This document shows, one piece after another, positions 1 to 7,284 of a stretch of 15,579 nt of DNA (within the stretch, counting starts at the first letter, position 1; every line of letters starts with the position of its first letter). Origin of the DNA: an uncultured Candidatus Nitrosopelagicus sp. (GTDB lineage: Archaea; Thermoproteota; Nitrososphaeria; Nitrososphaerales; Nitrosopumilaceae); contig CALBOT010000046.1 of NCBI GenBank assembly GCA_937896695.1, positions 1 to 15,579 of the forward strand, in the 5' to 3' direction. The position numbers and the translations under genes were made by a program. The notes below the pieces were generated by a model that made no database searches, was not told the origin of the DNA, and was given only the letters and a program-made list of their open reading frames with translations.

Positions 1-226
1 GAAAGAAAATAATATTTCCATGATATACATTACGCATGATTTAGCTACGGCAAAACATTTTGCAGACAATATTTTAATTTTAAATTCCGGACAGGTGATG
101 GAATTTGGAACTATTGAAAAAGTATTATCGAATCCAGAAAATCCATACACTAAAGCCCTAATTGCCGCAGTTTCAGAACCAGATCCAAAAAATCTCTACA
201 AAGAAAAGAAAATCCTATTTGAATGA
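1..226 (+). CDS. Oligopeptide/dipeptide-type ABC transporter ATP-binding protein, C-terminal end (5' truncated)
   Basis: The reading frame is open from the left edge and stops at 224-226, so only about the last 74 residues are visible; the true start lies outside the window. The segment ISMIYITHDLATAKHFAD carries the H-loop (switch) histidine after the Walker B strand of an ABC ATPase. It is followed by the usual strand with LNSGQVMEFG. The tail NPENPYTKALIAAVSEPDP matches the C-terminal oligopeptide/dipeptide extension (oligo_HPY type) of DppD/DppF/OppD/OppF subunits. It would energise uptake of peptides or related solutes at the cytoplasmic face of the membrane. The substrate cannot be told from this fragment. 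Walker A, the signature motif and Walker B are outside the window, so whether the whole gene is intact is unknown. Confidence 0.9.
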   Translation, partial: KENNISMIYITHDLATAKHFADNILILNSGQVMEFGTIEKVLSNPENPYTKALIAAVSEPDPKNLYKEKKILFE

Positions 227-255
227 TTCATTAAAAAAATTTAATCAGTATTTGA

Positions 256-372
256 TTATGCTATTCGTGGCTTTTGTTTTTGATATAGTTTGTAAACTAA
301 TCCAGTTATAATCATCAGTGCAGCAGTAAGTCCAGACCATAAAATAAAAGGAATAACTTCAGTATCAGTCAT
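256..372 (-). CDS. Small single-span membrane protein, 38 aa, unknown function
   Basis: The protein has a short acidic N-terminus (MTDTEVIP), one hydrophobic helix of about 20 residues (FILWSGLTAALMIITGLVY) and a basic tail (KLYQKQKPRIA). By the positive-inside rule the tail is predicted to face the cytoplasm. The start is ATG at 370-372. A TATA-like box lies at 393-400 on the minus strand, about 28 nt before the ATG, the spacing seen for other leaderless starts here. The gene is divergent from the flavoprotein gene at 459 and fills what would otherwise be an empty 230-bp gap. I do not recognise a family. The coding call rests on the hydrophobic-then-basic pattern and on the promoter position. 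Confidence 0.5.
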   Translation of the reverse strand: MTDTEVIPFILWSGLTAALMIITGLVYKLYQKQKPRIA

Positions 373-392
373 AATTAGTCTTAATTCATACC

Positions 393-400
393 AAGATAAA
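393..400 (-). promoter_or_regulatory. Putative TATA box for the 38-aa membrane protein
   Basis: TTTATCTT on the minus strand begins 28 nt before the ATG whose first base is 372. This fits archaeal TBP/TFB-dependent transcription of a leaderless mRNA. It is a pattern match only. Confidence 0.4.
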
Positions 401-428
401 CATGTTAAGAAGATAATTGATTGTTAGA

Positions 429-436
429 TTATAATA
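429..436 (+). promoter_or_regulatory. Putative TATA box for the flavoprotein gene
   Basis: TTATAATA begins 30 nt before the TTG start at 459. No Shine-Dalgarno sequence stands before that TTG, so a leaderless transcript starting at or near the codon is likely. The box supports choosing this TTG as the start. Confidence 0.5.
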
Positions 437-458
437 TTCAGAAATGTAATAAATTTAG

Positions 459-1667
459 TTGGATGAGTTAAATTTTGACGTAATAGTTGTTGGAGGAGGG
501 CCTGCTGGCTCATCTGCAGCACATATGGCTGCAAAAAATGGATGTAGAGTCGCATTAATTGAAAAAGAAAAAGAAATTGCAGAAACGGTCAGAACAAGTG
601 GTGTAACATGGATTTCAGACATAGAAAAATTTGGAATACCTGAAGAATGCTATAATCCCATAAAGAAATTTTCGTTTTGTTCTCCAAATAATTCGGTTAA
701 AATTTCAGATAATATTGCAAAGGCTGCAGTTTTAGATGTAAGAAAAACATACAGATTTCTAGCTAATAGAGCAAAGATATCAGGAAGTGAAATATTTACA
801 GCTACAAATGTTACAGGTGTTGTAAAAGATGCTTCAGGCAAATGCATAGGAGTTATTGCAAAATCAAAAGGTAATCAAATTCAGTTTAATTCCAAAGTTG
901 TGATTGATGCAAGCGGTTTTGTTTCAATCATTGCAAAAGAATTAGGGTATGTTAGTCAATGGAAAAAATTTGGCGCAGGGGCAGAGTTTGAGGTGAAGAC
1001 AGAAAAATTAGAACATGATAATTGGTGGTTAATGGTAGGACAAGAGTATTCACCTGCAGGATATGCATGGATTTTCCCAACATCAAAAAATACTGCAAGA
1101 ATTGGGGTAGGGGTTGGAAAACCAGATTCAGATATGGATCCAACTGCAAGATTAAACGAATTATTAGAAAAAAAATTGGGACCTATCAAAGATTTAGGAA
1201 ATATTGAAAAAATAGAATTCCATTATGGTTTGATTCCAAATGATGGGTTATCAAGAAAAACAGTATATGATAATTTGATTCTTGTAGGAGATTCTGCAGG
1301 TCAAGCAAATCCACTTGTCTTGGAAGGAATAAGATACGCAATCAGATTTGGAGAAGTTGCAGGTAAAGTTGTAGCAGATGCAATAAAAAATGGAGATACA
1401 ACAGAGACATCATTAAATCCATACGAAAAAGAATGGAAAAGAGCTATTGAATCAAAAATTAATTCTGCGGGCAAAGTACAGAACAGATGGGTTGGATTAA
1501 CAGACGAAGAATGGGATAAAGAATTGAGCATAATTGAGGAGTTAACAGCAGACGAATTCCTGGATTTCATTCGCGCAGATTTTGGAGTATCAAAGATGGT
1601 AAAGCTTGCAACACATCATCCAAAGATGATTGTTAGGCAGCTATTCAATATGGTCAAAGGCGCATAG
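459..1667 (+). CDS. Geranylgeranyl reductase family FAD-dependent oxidoreductase
   Basis: The 402-aa flavoprotein begins with a Rossmann dinucleotide fold: FDVIVVGGGPAGSSAA (GGGPAG at residues 12-17) and an acidic residue ending the second strand (ALIEKE, about residue 35). The motif GYAWIFP (about residues 201-207), followed by a G-V-G-rich strand, and the second FAD motif LVGDSAGQANPLVLEGIRYA (GDSAG at 277-281) are typical of the geranylgeranyl reductase/ChlP family. In archaea such enzymes saturate geranylgeranyl chains of ether lipids or of isoprenoid quinones. Thaumarchaea usually carry several paralogues, so the exact substrate here is not known. The start is TTG at 459, chosen because the fold begins almost at once and a TATA-like box lies 30 nt upstream. 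Length is normal for the family and no key motif is missing. Confidence 0.88.
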   Translation: MDELNFDVIVVGGGPAGSSAAHMAAKNGCRVALIEKEKEIAETVRTSGVTWISDIEKFGIPEECYNPIKKFSFCSPNNSVKISDNIAKAAVLDVRKTYRFLANRAKISGSEIFTATNVTGVVKDASGKCIGVIAKSKGNQIQFNSKVVIDASGFVSIIAKELGYVSQWKKFGAGAEFEVKTEKLEHDNWWLMVGQEYSPAGYAWIFPTSKNTARIGVGVGKPDSDMDPTARLNELLEKKLGPIKDLGNIEKIEFHYGLIPNDGLSRKTVYDNLILVGDSAGQANPLVLEGIRYAIRFGEVAGKVVADAIKNGDTTETSLNPYEKEWKRAIESKINSAGKVQNRWVGLTDEEWDKELSIIEELTADEFLDFIRADFGVSKMVKLATHHPKMIVRQLFNMVKGA

Positions 1668-1692
1668 TGTATAATCACACAAGAGGCAAGGC

Positions 1693-1698
1693 TTTATT
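1693..1698 (+). promoter_or_regulatory. Putative TATA box for the APC transporter gene
   Basis: TTTATT begins 30 nt before the ATG at 1723, in the 55-nt gap after the flavoprotein gene. The transporter therefore probably has its own promoter and a leaderless mRNA. Confidence 0.4.
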
Positions 1699-1722
1699 CA
1701 TCCACATTTTGTCGAAAACTGT

Positions 1723-4068
1723 ATGACATTTGAGAAATCTGAATCAGGACTAGTCCGTAGTTTATCTCTAAAAGATTCAGTTATGATTGGAGTAGCATCC
1801 ATGATTGGAGGTGCCATTTTTGTCCTAGTAGGACCAGGTATGGCACAAGCCGGTGCTGCATTAATGATTGCGTTTTTGCTTAATGGAATTATTACAGTAT
1901 TTACTGCTTTAACGTATGCAGAATTAGGTTCTGCATTTCCTGCAACAGGAGGAGGTTACAAATGGGTAAGAGAAGGTTTGCCAAGACCAAATGCATATCT
2001 TAGTGGATGGATGGCATGGTTTGGACATACTATTGCAGGCAGCCTTTACGCAGTTGCATTTGGTTCATTTTTTGCACATCTTCTAAGAACATCAGGGGTT
2101 ATCGGGGATGATACAGGAATTCCAATAGACAAAATTTTAGCTGCAATTGCAATTATAATTTTCACGTTTGTTAATGTAAGAGGTTCATCAGATACAGGAA
2201 AAGTTGGTAACGCAATTACATTTACACAATTAGCAATTATCGGAATACTGATTGTCGCTGCAATTGGTGCAATGATGTTTGCAAATCCAAATTGGTCTGA
2301 CAATTATACAGATTTTCTTCCTAGTGGAGTAGCAGGATTAGCACTTGCAATGGGATTAACATTCATTGCATTTGAAGGCTATGAGATAATTTCACAAGCA
2401 GGAGATGAAATAAGAAATCCAAAGAAGAACATTCCACGTGCAATTTTAATTTCGCTTGGAATTGTAGTTTCAGTTTACATTTTATTCACATTTGTTTTCA
2501 TCGGAGGTTTAAATGAATCAGTGATTGGAATGCCCGCGTGGGAATTTATTGGAGGATTTGGCGAATTAGGAATTATTCAAGCTGCAGATCAATTTCTTCC
2601 ATTTGGAGCATTAATTGTCCTAGCAGGAGGTTTGGTTTCTACACTTTCTGCATTAAACGCTACAACATTTGCTGCAAGCCGTGTTAGTTTTGCAATGGGT
2701 ACGCAGTACAATCTTCCTTTTGTATTCAGTAAGATTCATGGAAAATATCGCACACCATTTGTTGCAACAATTGTTTCAGGAATAATCATGTTAATTCTTG
2801 CATTATCTATGGATTTGACTGCAATTGCATTTGCAGCTAGTGTGATGTTCCTGTTTTTATTCACACAAGTAAATCTGGCATCAATTACAATTAGAAGATT
2901 ATACGCATCAACTGTAGAATATGGATTCAAAACACCTCTCTTTCCATTGATTCCAATAATAGGCATTTTAACAGCAATGGGTCTTTCCATATACTTGCTG
3001 TTTACACATCCAGAAAGTTGGTTAATAGCTATAATCTGGATAGTAATTGGTTTTGTAATTTACAAATTTTACACATCAAAAAAAGAATTAGAACATAATG
3101 CACCTCTAGTTTTTACACAAGGACCAAAATTACGAAAAGAATACAGAGTGCTAATGGTTTTCGACAAACGTTCTGCAGAAAGAATGTACAAAATGGCAAG
3201 ATCTATTGCAAAGGACAAAGATGGAGAAATAACAATTTTGGATGTGGTAAACGTTCCACGACAAACACCACTATCTCTAACACATGGAATTGGAGAAAAG
3301 GGATTAAAAGCAATAGAAGAATTTAAAAGAGAAATTACAGGATCTTTAAGAAATAGGTATTTAGTCAGATTAGCACATGACCCAACTGAAGCAATTTTAC
3401 AAACTACAGAAGAACAAGATATCAATACATTGTTGGTTGACTTTGATTTTTTGAAAAACAATAGAAAATTACTTTCACTTACAACGTGCGATATTATCGG
3501 AGTCAGATTAAGAAAAACATTTGATGAAGATATGAAAAATATTGTGGTCGCATATGATAAAGGAAGACATAGTGACCTTGGATTAGAAATTGCAAATTCA
3601 ATTCAAAAAAATGAGGAATCTAAAATTCGCATTATTCGAGGAGTTATTGAGGATCCAAAAGAAGAAACAGAAATTGTGAACAGGATTAATGAAAAAATGT
3701 TCGAGTTAGATTTACCAAAGATACAATTTGAAAAAGTTTATTCAGATTCAAACATAATAACAGAATTACTAAAAAACTTCAAAAAAGAAAAGAATGCATT
3801 ATTAGTTTTAGGTGCAGGTAATCAGACAGATACGGCATTCAGTCCAAAGACGTTAAGTATTTTGGATAAAAGTGGAAAATCAGCCATAATAGTTAGAAAT
3901 CATAGATTTTCAGAAGTTCATGCAAGATCATTTGCAAATTTCATTATGCCACGAATCATTCAAGTGAAATTCATCTATCAGATTTATGTTAACATTATGC
4001 AAAAAATTTACACAATGAAAGCAAAATCTCACAGAGAACGAAACGATGATGATTATTTTGACGCCTAA
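1723..4068 (+). CDS. APC-family amino acid transporter with tandem C-terminal Usp-like domains
   Basis: This 781-aa protein has two parts. Residues 1 to about 455 form an amino acid-polyamine-organocation permease with about 12 membrane helices. The first helix has the broken-helix sequence SMIGGAIFV, and the middle carries the family motif AFEGYEIISQAGDEIRNPKK (about 216-235). Residues from about 474 are soluble and resemble two universal-stress-protein (UspA-like) folds. One starts at YRVLMVFDK (474). The other starts at MKNIVVAYDKG (604) and ends with the nucleotide-loop-like LLVLGAGNQ (G697). Family knowledge suggests amino-acid or cation uptake, with the cytosolic Usp pair perhaps sensing nucleotide. 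The Usp assignment rests on fold-like strand patterns and the loop motif. An ATG start agrees with the TATA-like box at 1693. There is no frameshift or truncation. Substrate unknown. Confidence 0.85.
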   Translation: MTFEKSESGLVRSLSLKDSVMIGVASMIGGAIFVLVGPGMAQAGAALMIAFLLNGIITVFTALTYAELGSAFPATGGGYKWVREGLPRPNAYLSGWMAWFGHTIAGSLYAVAFGSFFAHLLRTSGVIGDDTGIPIDKILAAIAIIIFTFVNVRGSSDTGKVGNAITFTQLAIIGILIVAAIGAMMFANPNWSDNYTDFLPSGVAGLALAMGLTFIAFEGYEIISQAGDEIRNPKKNIPRAILISLGIVVSVYILFTFVFIGGLNESVIGMPAWEFIGGFGELGIIQAADQFLPFGALIVLAGGLVSTLSALNATTFAASRVSFAMGTQYNLPFVFSKIHGKYRTPFVATIVSGIIMLILALSMDLTAIAFAASVMFLFLFTQVNLASITIRRLYASTVEYGFKTPLFPLIPIIGILTAMGLSIYLLFTHPESWLIAIIWIVIGFVIYKFYTSKKELEHNAPLVFTQGPKLRKEYRVLMVFDKRSAERMYKMARSIAKDKDGEITILDVVNVPRQTPLSLTHGIGEKGLKAIEEFKREITGSLRNRYLVRLAHDPTEAILQTTEEQDINTLLVDFDFLKNNRKLLSLTTCDIIGVRLRKTFDEDMKNIVVAYDKGRHSDLGLEIANSIQKNEESKIRIIRGVIEDPKEETEIVNRINEKMFELDLPKIQFEKVYSDSNIITELLKNFKKEKNALLVLGAGNQTDTAFSPKTLSILDKSGKSAIIVRNHRFSEVHARSFANFIMPRIIQVKFIYQIYVNIMQKIYTMKAKSHRERNDDDYFDA

Positions 4069-4137
4069 TTTCTGAGATATTTTCAACTTATGAAGTAAAT
4101 TTCCTTAATTATAGAACAATTAGATAGTTTTGTAAAC

Positions 4138-4180
4138 GAAAATAGAAAAAATTTAACTAAAGCCAAAAATTATACGAAAT
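4138..4180 (+). promoter_or_regulatory. Promoter block shared with the paralogous gene at 11635 (copy A)
   Basis: These 43 nt, directly before the GTG at 4181, align without gaps to 11592-11634 before the paralogous gene. By hand count 32 of 43 positions are identical, including a 14-base A-rich stretch, TTAACT and AAAAATTA. The likely TATA element TTTAACTA (4152-4159) begins 29 nt before the GTG. Conservation outside the coding region at fixed spacing points to a duplicated promoter. Confidence 0.6.
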
Positions 4181-4492
4181 GTGAAATTATTTCAAACAGA
4201 TAATAGACTACATGAGTTACTAGATCAGATCAAAAATTTACGCAAGACATACGAAGAATTACCAGAACAATCTAAAGATGATCCAAACTTTGAATTATTT
4301 CTAACATTACACAAACCAATCAAGGAATTAGAGAAAACTATCGTAACTATGTTGGATGATTTACATCTAGACGGTTTGCACTTTATCAAAGAAACTATGC
4401 AATGGAATAACGAATATGGTAAATCTAATGATTACATTGTAAAGGCTGTAGGTCAAAAAGTAGTAGATGAAGCACTAAGTTTGAAGGATTAG
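4181..4492 (+). CDS. Small helical protein of unknown function (paralogue A of the gene at 11635)
   Basis: The 103-aa, charged, probably all-helical soluble protein starts with GTG at 4181. Its first ~60 residues align with the 66-aa product at 11635-11835. Shared blocks are LRKTYE, EQ-KDD, FEL, TLH, IK-LEK, in the same order and spacing. The last ~40 residues (LHLDGLHFIKETMQW onward) are absent from the shorter paralogue. No catalytic motif, membrane segment or signal peptide is visible. The upstream 43 nt are also conserved with the paralogue, which fixes the GTG start. It stands alone between the APC transporter and RNase P RNA, with its own promoter. I do not recognise the family; a helical regulatory or protein-binding role would be a guess. 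Confidence 0.75.
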   Translation: MKLFQTDNRLHELLDQIKNLRKTYEELPEQSKDDPNFELFLTLHKPIKELEKTIVTMLDDLHLDGLHFIKETMQWNNEYGKSNDYIVKAVGQKVVDEALSLKD

Positions 4493-4619
4493 ATAAAGGG
4501 TTTTACAGATTTTTTTCTCCAATTTTTTAATAACTTGACTTAGTTTGAGATATCAAAAACTATCAGGGCATTATGGAATAAACCTTGAAATAACTGATTA
4601 CCTTTTAGGAAAATTACAA
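4493..4619 (+). promoter_or_regulatory. Upstream region of RNase P RNA; candidate TATA box at 4523-4530
   Basis: The gap between the small helical gene and RNase P RNA holds TTTTTTAA at 4523-4530. If this is the TATA box, transcription would start near 4550 and a 5' leader of about 70 nt would precede mature RNase P RNA. No stronger box is evident at the position expected for a start at 4620. T-rich runs at 4510-4530 could also terminate the upstream gene. The reading frame opening at 4545 runs straight into RNase P RNA and is not treated as a gene. Confidence 0.3.
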
Positions 4620-4905
4620 GTGCGAGCTGGTGCACAGTGCTGTTACGACAGAGGAAACTCCTCTCTCCTTGCAGAAATTGTGGTCCGGAGATGGGCAATC
4701 AGAGATGGTTGGCAACAGAGCAGAAAAAAATCTCTCTTGGAGTGTACGATGAGGACAAAATCTGAGATTTCCGAGAAAAGAGAATGAGAAATCTGACCCA
4801 CAAGGAGCAAAGCCAAACAGAACTATAGAATTCTGCATCTGGTTCAGGTAGGCTGCAAAGCGGAATAATGTGTAAAACAGAAAGAGGGTTACAGCCAGCA
4901 CGCAC
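4620..4905 (+). ncRNA. rnpB: RNase P RNA (archaeal type A-like)
   Basis: This is the catalytic RNA that removes 5' leaders from pre-tRNA. The ends pair as P1: GTGCGAGCTGG (4620-4630) with CCAGCACGCAC (4895-4905), one mismatch. CR-I GAGGAAACTCC is at 4651-4661 and CR-V ACAGAAAGAGGGTTAC at 4877-4892. They form helix P4: AAC plus CCTCT (4656-4658, 4660-4664) with AGAGGGTT (4883-4890), leaving the universal bulged U at 4659. GCAACAGAGCAG (4712-4723) and GGAGCAAAGCCAAA (4804-4817) match conserved segments of bacterial and archaeal RNase P. GGTAGGCTGC (4847-4856) matches the L15 loop that binds tRNA CCA. CTGT-TACG-ACAG (4640-4651) can form P3. About 286 nt is a normal size. Exact 5' and 3' ends are inferred from P1. 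The promoter is uncertain. Confidence 0.95.
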
Positions 4906-4907
4906 TA

Positions 4908-6254
4908 TTATTCAGGAGACCAACCTTTTGGTAAAGATCCTCTAGAACTTGCTGCGCTTGTGTCATCAGTTTTTGTTTCTTCAGTTTTTGTTTCTTCAGT
5001 TTTTGTTTCTTCTGCTGGTACTAGATCAGGTTTTTGTTCAACTTGTGGTTCGTCATATACACTTCTGTGTTGTGAATAATCATCAGATTTGAGATGTGCT
5101 TCACCTCTGTTAGTTTTGTAACCACCAGAGCCGGTACTTGTATCTGCACCAACTAATTGTGTTGGGTCAATACCTGTTTGTACATTTCCGGCTTTGATAT
5201 CACCTTTACGTTTCTTTTCACTTACAACAAAGACTGCAATTCCGGCAACACCGGCCATTCCGGCCATTCCGTAAATGATCATAACAGGGAATTGACCAGT
5301 AGATGTTGTTGCAAAGCCTTCAGGAGCTTCAGGATAAACACCTACAACTTCAGTATTATCTAAAACGTCAATGTTTGAAAATCCTGCAAAGAAAATGTTT
5401 GCTGCATCTGCAGATTCAATAGTTCGTAAATCATAAGTTGTATCAGTAGTAAATGATGCTACAAATTCTTTTTCTGTTTGAATTCCTTCTCTAAGACTAC
5501 TTTCTCCCATTGTGTAAGATGACCAAACAACTCCTGCTAATTCATCAGACATTCCATATTGTGAAGCATCTACATTGATTCCGGTTGGGTCAAATAAGAA
5601 GTGCCAGTTACCTAGAGGTTGGTCTTTGATTCCACTTGCATTCATAATTGGAGTATTCAATAATGTTTCAGCTTCACTACCCAATACTGCAGAATGTAAT
5701 CCTGGAGCAACATCAGCGATAAATGATATTGGTAAGTTAATTTCATGAGGAATTCCTTTTGAATTAACGATAACGTCATCAGGAACTGCCAATCCTCTCC
5801 AGTTCATATCAACTAAAGCAGAGCTTCCACTAGAAGAGTCACGAAGTACATGGTTTGTAATTGTCATGGTTAAAACGATTTTATAATCAATTGAGGTGTT
5901 CAAGCCACGACCGGTTAACTTAGTATCATAATCAATTTGAACATCAGTTATAGCAGCTGAACTTCCTAATTGAGATATTTGGTAATTAATTCTATCACGT
6001 AACTCGTTTACTCCAGGATCAGCAGAGGTTACAGTGAAGGTTTTAGCAAATTTTTGGCCTCTAAGTTCATCTGCAAGCATTCCACCCTGGTCATAATTGA
6101 TAATAACAGTTCTTTGGAATTTTAACTCAACTTCATCAGTTGATGCAGAATCAACCCATGTTCTAAATTCCATTTGTGCGGCAAAAGCAGGACCTACAGT
6201 TGATGCTAACATGATTACTGCCAAAGATGCAACTAAAATTCCTGTACGAGACAC
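4908..6254 (-). CDS. Secreted, membrane-anchored surface protein with EETKT-repeat cytoplasmic tail
   Basis: The 448-aa protein has an N-terminal signal peptide (MSRTGILVASLAVIMLAS, likely cleaved after AFA at about residue 25). An extracellular, beta-rich region spans about residues 26-320. A Gly/Ala-rich transmembrane helix follows (about 322-344, VMIIYGMAGMAGVAGIAVFV), then a stop-transfer cluster (SEKKRKGD). The final ~100 residues are a hydrophilic, low-complexity tail, including three exact EETKT units at 415-429. Topology is therefore outside body, inside tail. I do not recognise a Pfam family; such proteins are common in thaumarchaeal envelopes. The start is GTG at 6252-6254, with a TATA-like box at 6278-6283. 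It is divergent from cofD. Its stop lies 2 nt from the end of RNase P RNA, leaving no room for a separate terminator between the converging genes. Confidence 0.8.
   Translation of the reverse strand: MSRTGILVASLAVIMLASTVGPAFAAQMEFRTWVDSASTDEVELKFQRTVIINYDQGGMLADELRGQKFAKTFTVTSADPGVNELRDRINYQISQLGSSAAITDVQIDYDTKLTGRGLNTSIDYKIVLTMTITNHVLRDSSSGSSALVDMNWRGLAVPDDVIVNSKGIPHEINLPISFIADVAPGLHSAVLGSEAETLLNTPIMNASGIKDQPLGNWHFLFDPTGINVDASQYGMSDELAGVVWSSYTMGESSLREGIQTEKEFVASFTTDTTYDLRTIESADAANIFFAGFSNIDVLDNTEVVGVYPEAPEGFATTSTGQFPVMIIYGMAGMAGVAGIAVFVVSEKKRKGDIKAGNVQTGIDPTQLVGADTSTGSGGYKTNRGEAHLKSDDYSQHRSVYDEPQVEQKPDLVPAEETKTEETKTEETKTDDTSAASSRGSLPKGWSPE
4966..5010 (-). repeat. Three perfect 15-bp tandem repeats inside the surface protein gene
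   Basis: The unit TCAGTTTTTGTTTCT (plus strand) occurs exactly three times at 4966-4980, 4981-4995 and 4996-5010. Being a multiple of three, it adds EETKT units to the cytoplasmic tail without a frameshift. The perfect identity suggests recent slippage or ongoing copy-number change. Confidence 0.95.
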
Positions 6255-6277
6255 GTAGCGATTTTTCTATTCTGGTA

Positions 6278-6283
6278 CATAAA
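6278..6283 (-). promoter_or_regulatory. Putative TATA box for the surface protein gene
   Basis: TTTATG on the minus strand begins 29 nt before the GTG start whose first base is 6254. It sits in the 109-bp divergent gap shared with cofD and supports the GTG start. Confidence 0.45.
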
Positions 6284-6363
6284 TCTAACTTAGAAGACGA
6301 TTTTCTGCGATCATTTGGAAGAAGTAATATGTAGTCATTGTTTGGGGACTTTCGTTAACAATT

Positions 6364-7284
6364 ATGATTACAATATTGGCAGGCGGCACAGGTTCAATCA
6401 AAATGGTCAGAGGCTTTGCAGCTCATGATCAAGAAGTTACAGTAATCAGTAATGTCGGAGACAATTATTGGTTATACGGAATGTATGTGTGTCCAGACAT
6501 TGACACAATAATTTATGGATTATCAGGAATTTTAGATGAAGAAAAAGGATGGGGCGTAAAAAAAGATACTAATAATTTTCTAAGACAAATGGAAGTTTTT
6601 GGAGAAGAGACATGGTTTAGAGTTGGAGATAGAGATGCTGCAACTCATCTAATTAGAACTAACATGTTAAAGAATGGAAAAAATCTTTCAGACATTACAC
6701 AATGGATGTGCGAAAAATTTGCAGTAGAATCCAAGGTCATTCCAATTACAGACAATACAGTTGAAACAAGAATTACAGCAAACGGCGAAGATTTGCATTT
6801 GCAAGAATTTTGGGTAAAACATAGAGGCAGAGGAACTATTGAAGGAATACAATATGTCGGAGCAGATAAAGCTAGACCAAACCCAGACGCAATTAGTGCA
6901 ATTCAAGATGCAGAACTAGTAGTCATTGCACCGGGAAATCCACTAACAAGTATTGGACCAATGATGGGAATTAAAGGAGTAAGAAAAGAATTAACCAAAA
7001 ATAAAAAGAAAGTAGTTGCAGTTTCACCGCTAGTTGGAAACAAATCATTTAGTGGACCTGCCGACAAATACATGGAAGCTGCAGGAATTGAAGTGTCAGC
7101 ATTTGGATTAGCACAATTTTATGCAGATGTTTGCTCAAAAATGATCATAGACACAAAAGATAAAGCACTTAAATCAAAAATTGAAGGATTGGATATACGT
7201 GTATTAGATACAAAAATAAAAATGCAAAATAAAATGGCTGAAGAAGCACTTGCAGGATTCATTTTAAAACAATTGAAGTTATAA
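6364..7284 (+). CDS. cofD: 2-phospho-L-lactate transferase (coenzyme F420 biosynthesis)
   Basis: CofD transfers the phospholactyl (or related phosphoenolpyruvyl) group from its GDP-linked donor to the deazaflavin Fo, giving the F420-0 backbone in the cytoplasm. The 306-aa product begins with the family signature ITILAGGTGSIKMVRGF (residues 2-18), followed by VISNVGDN (27-34). It also contains CPDIDTIIYGLSG and the phosphate-binding APGNPLTSIGP. Length is normal for CofD. The ATG start is immediately followed by the signature. cofC starts on the base after the stop codon, so both are almost certainly on one mRNA. The promoter must lie in the 109-bp gap shared with the divergent surface-protein gene; TAATATG near 6325 is a weak candidate. 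Confidence 0.95.
   Translation: MITILAGGTGSIKMVRGFAAHDQEVTVISNVGDNYWLYGMYVCPDIDTIIYGLSGILDEEKGWGVKKDTNNFLRQMEVFGEETWFRVGDRDAATHLIRTNMLKNGKNLSDITQWMCEKFAVESKVIPITDNTVETRITANGEDLHLQEFWVKHRGRGTIEGIQYVGADKARPNPDAISAIQDAELVVIAPGNPLTSIGPMMGIKGVRKELTKNKKKVVAVSPLVGNKSFSGPADKYMEAAGIEVSAFGLAQFYADVCSKMIIDTKDKALKSKIEGLDIRVLDTKIKMQNKMAEEALAGFILKQLKL

Noticed and set aside
3069..3461. Minus-strand 130-aa frame within the transporter gene
   Set aside because: It is entirely antisense to the Usp-like region of a well-supported gene and lacks recognisable motifs.
4545..4787. Plus-strand 80-aa frame starting with TTG
   Set aside because: It runs through RNase P RNA conserved regions and its product has no family-like features; the RNA explains the conservation.
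4614..4905. Minus-strand frames of 95 and 68 aa
   Set aside because: They are antisense to RNase P RNA; the Cys/Phe-rich sequence is typical of a shadow frame.
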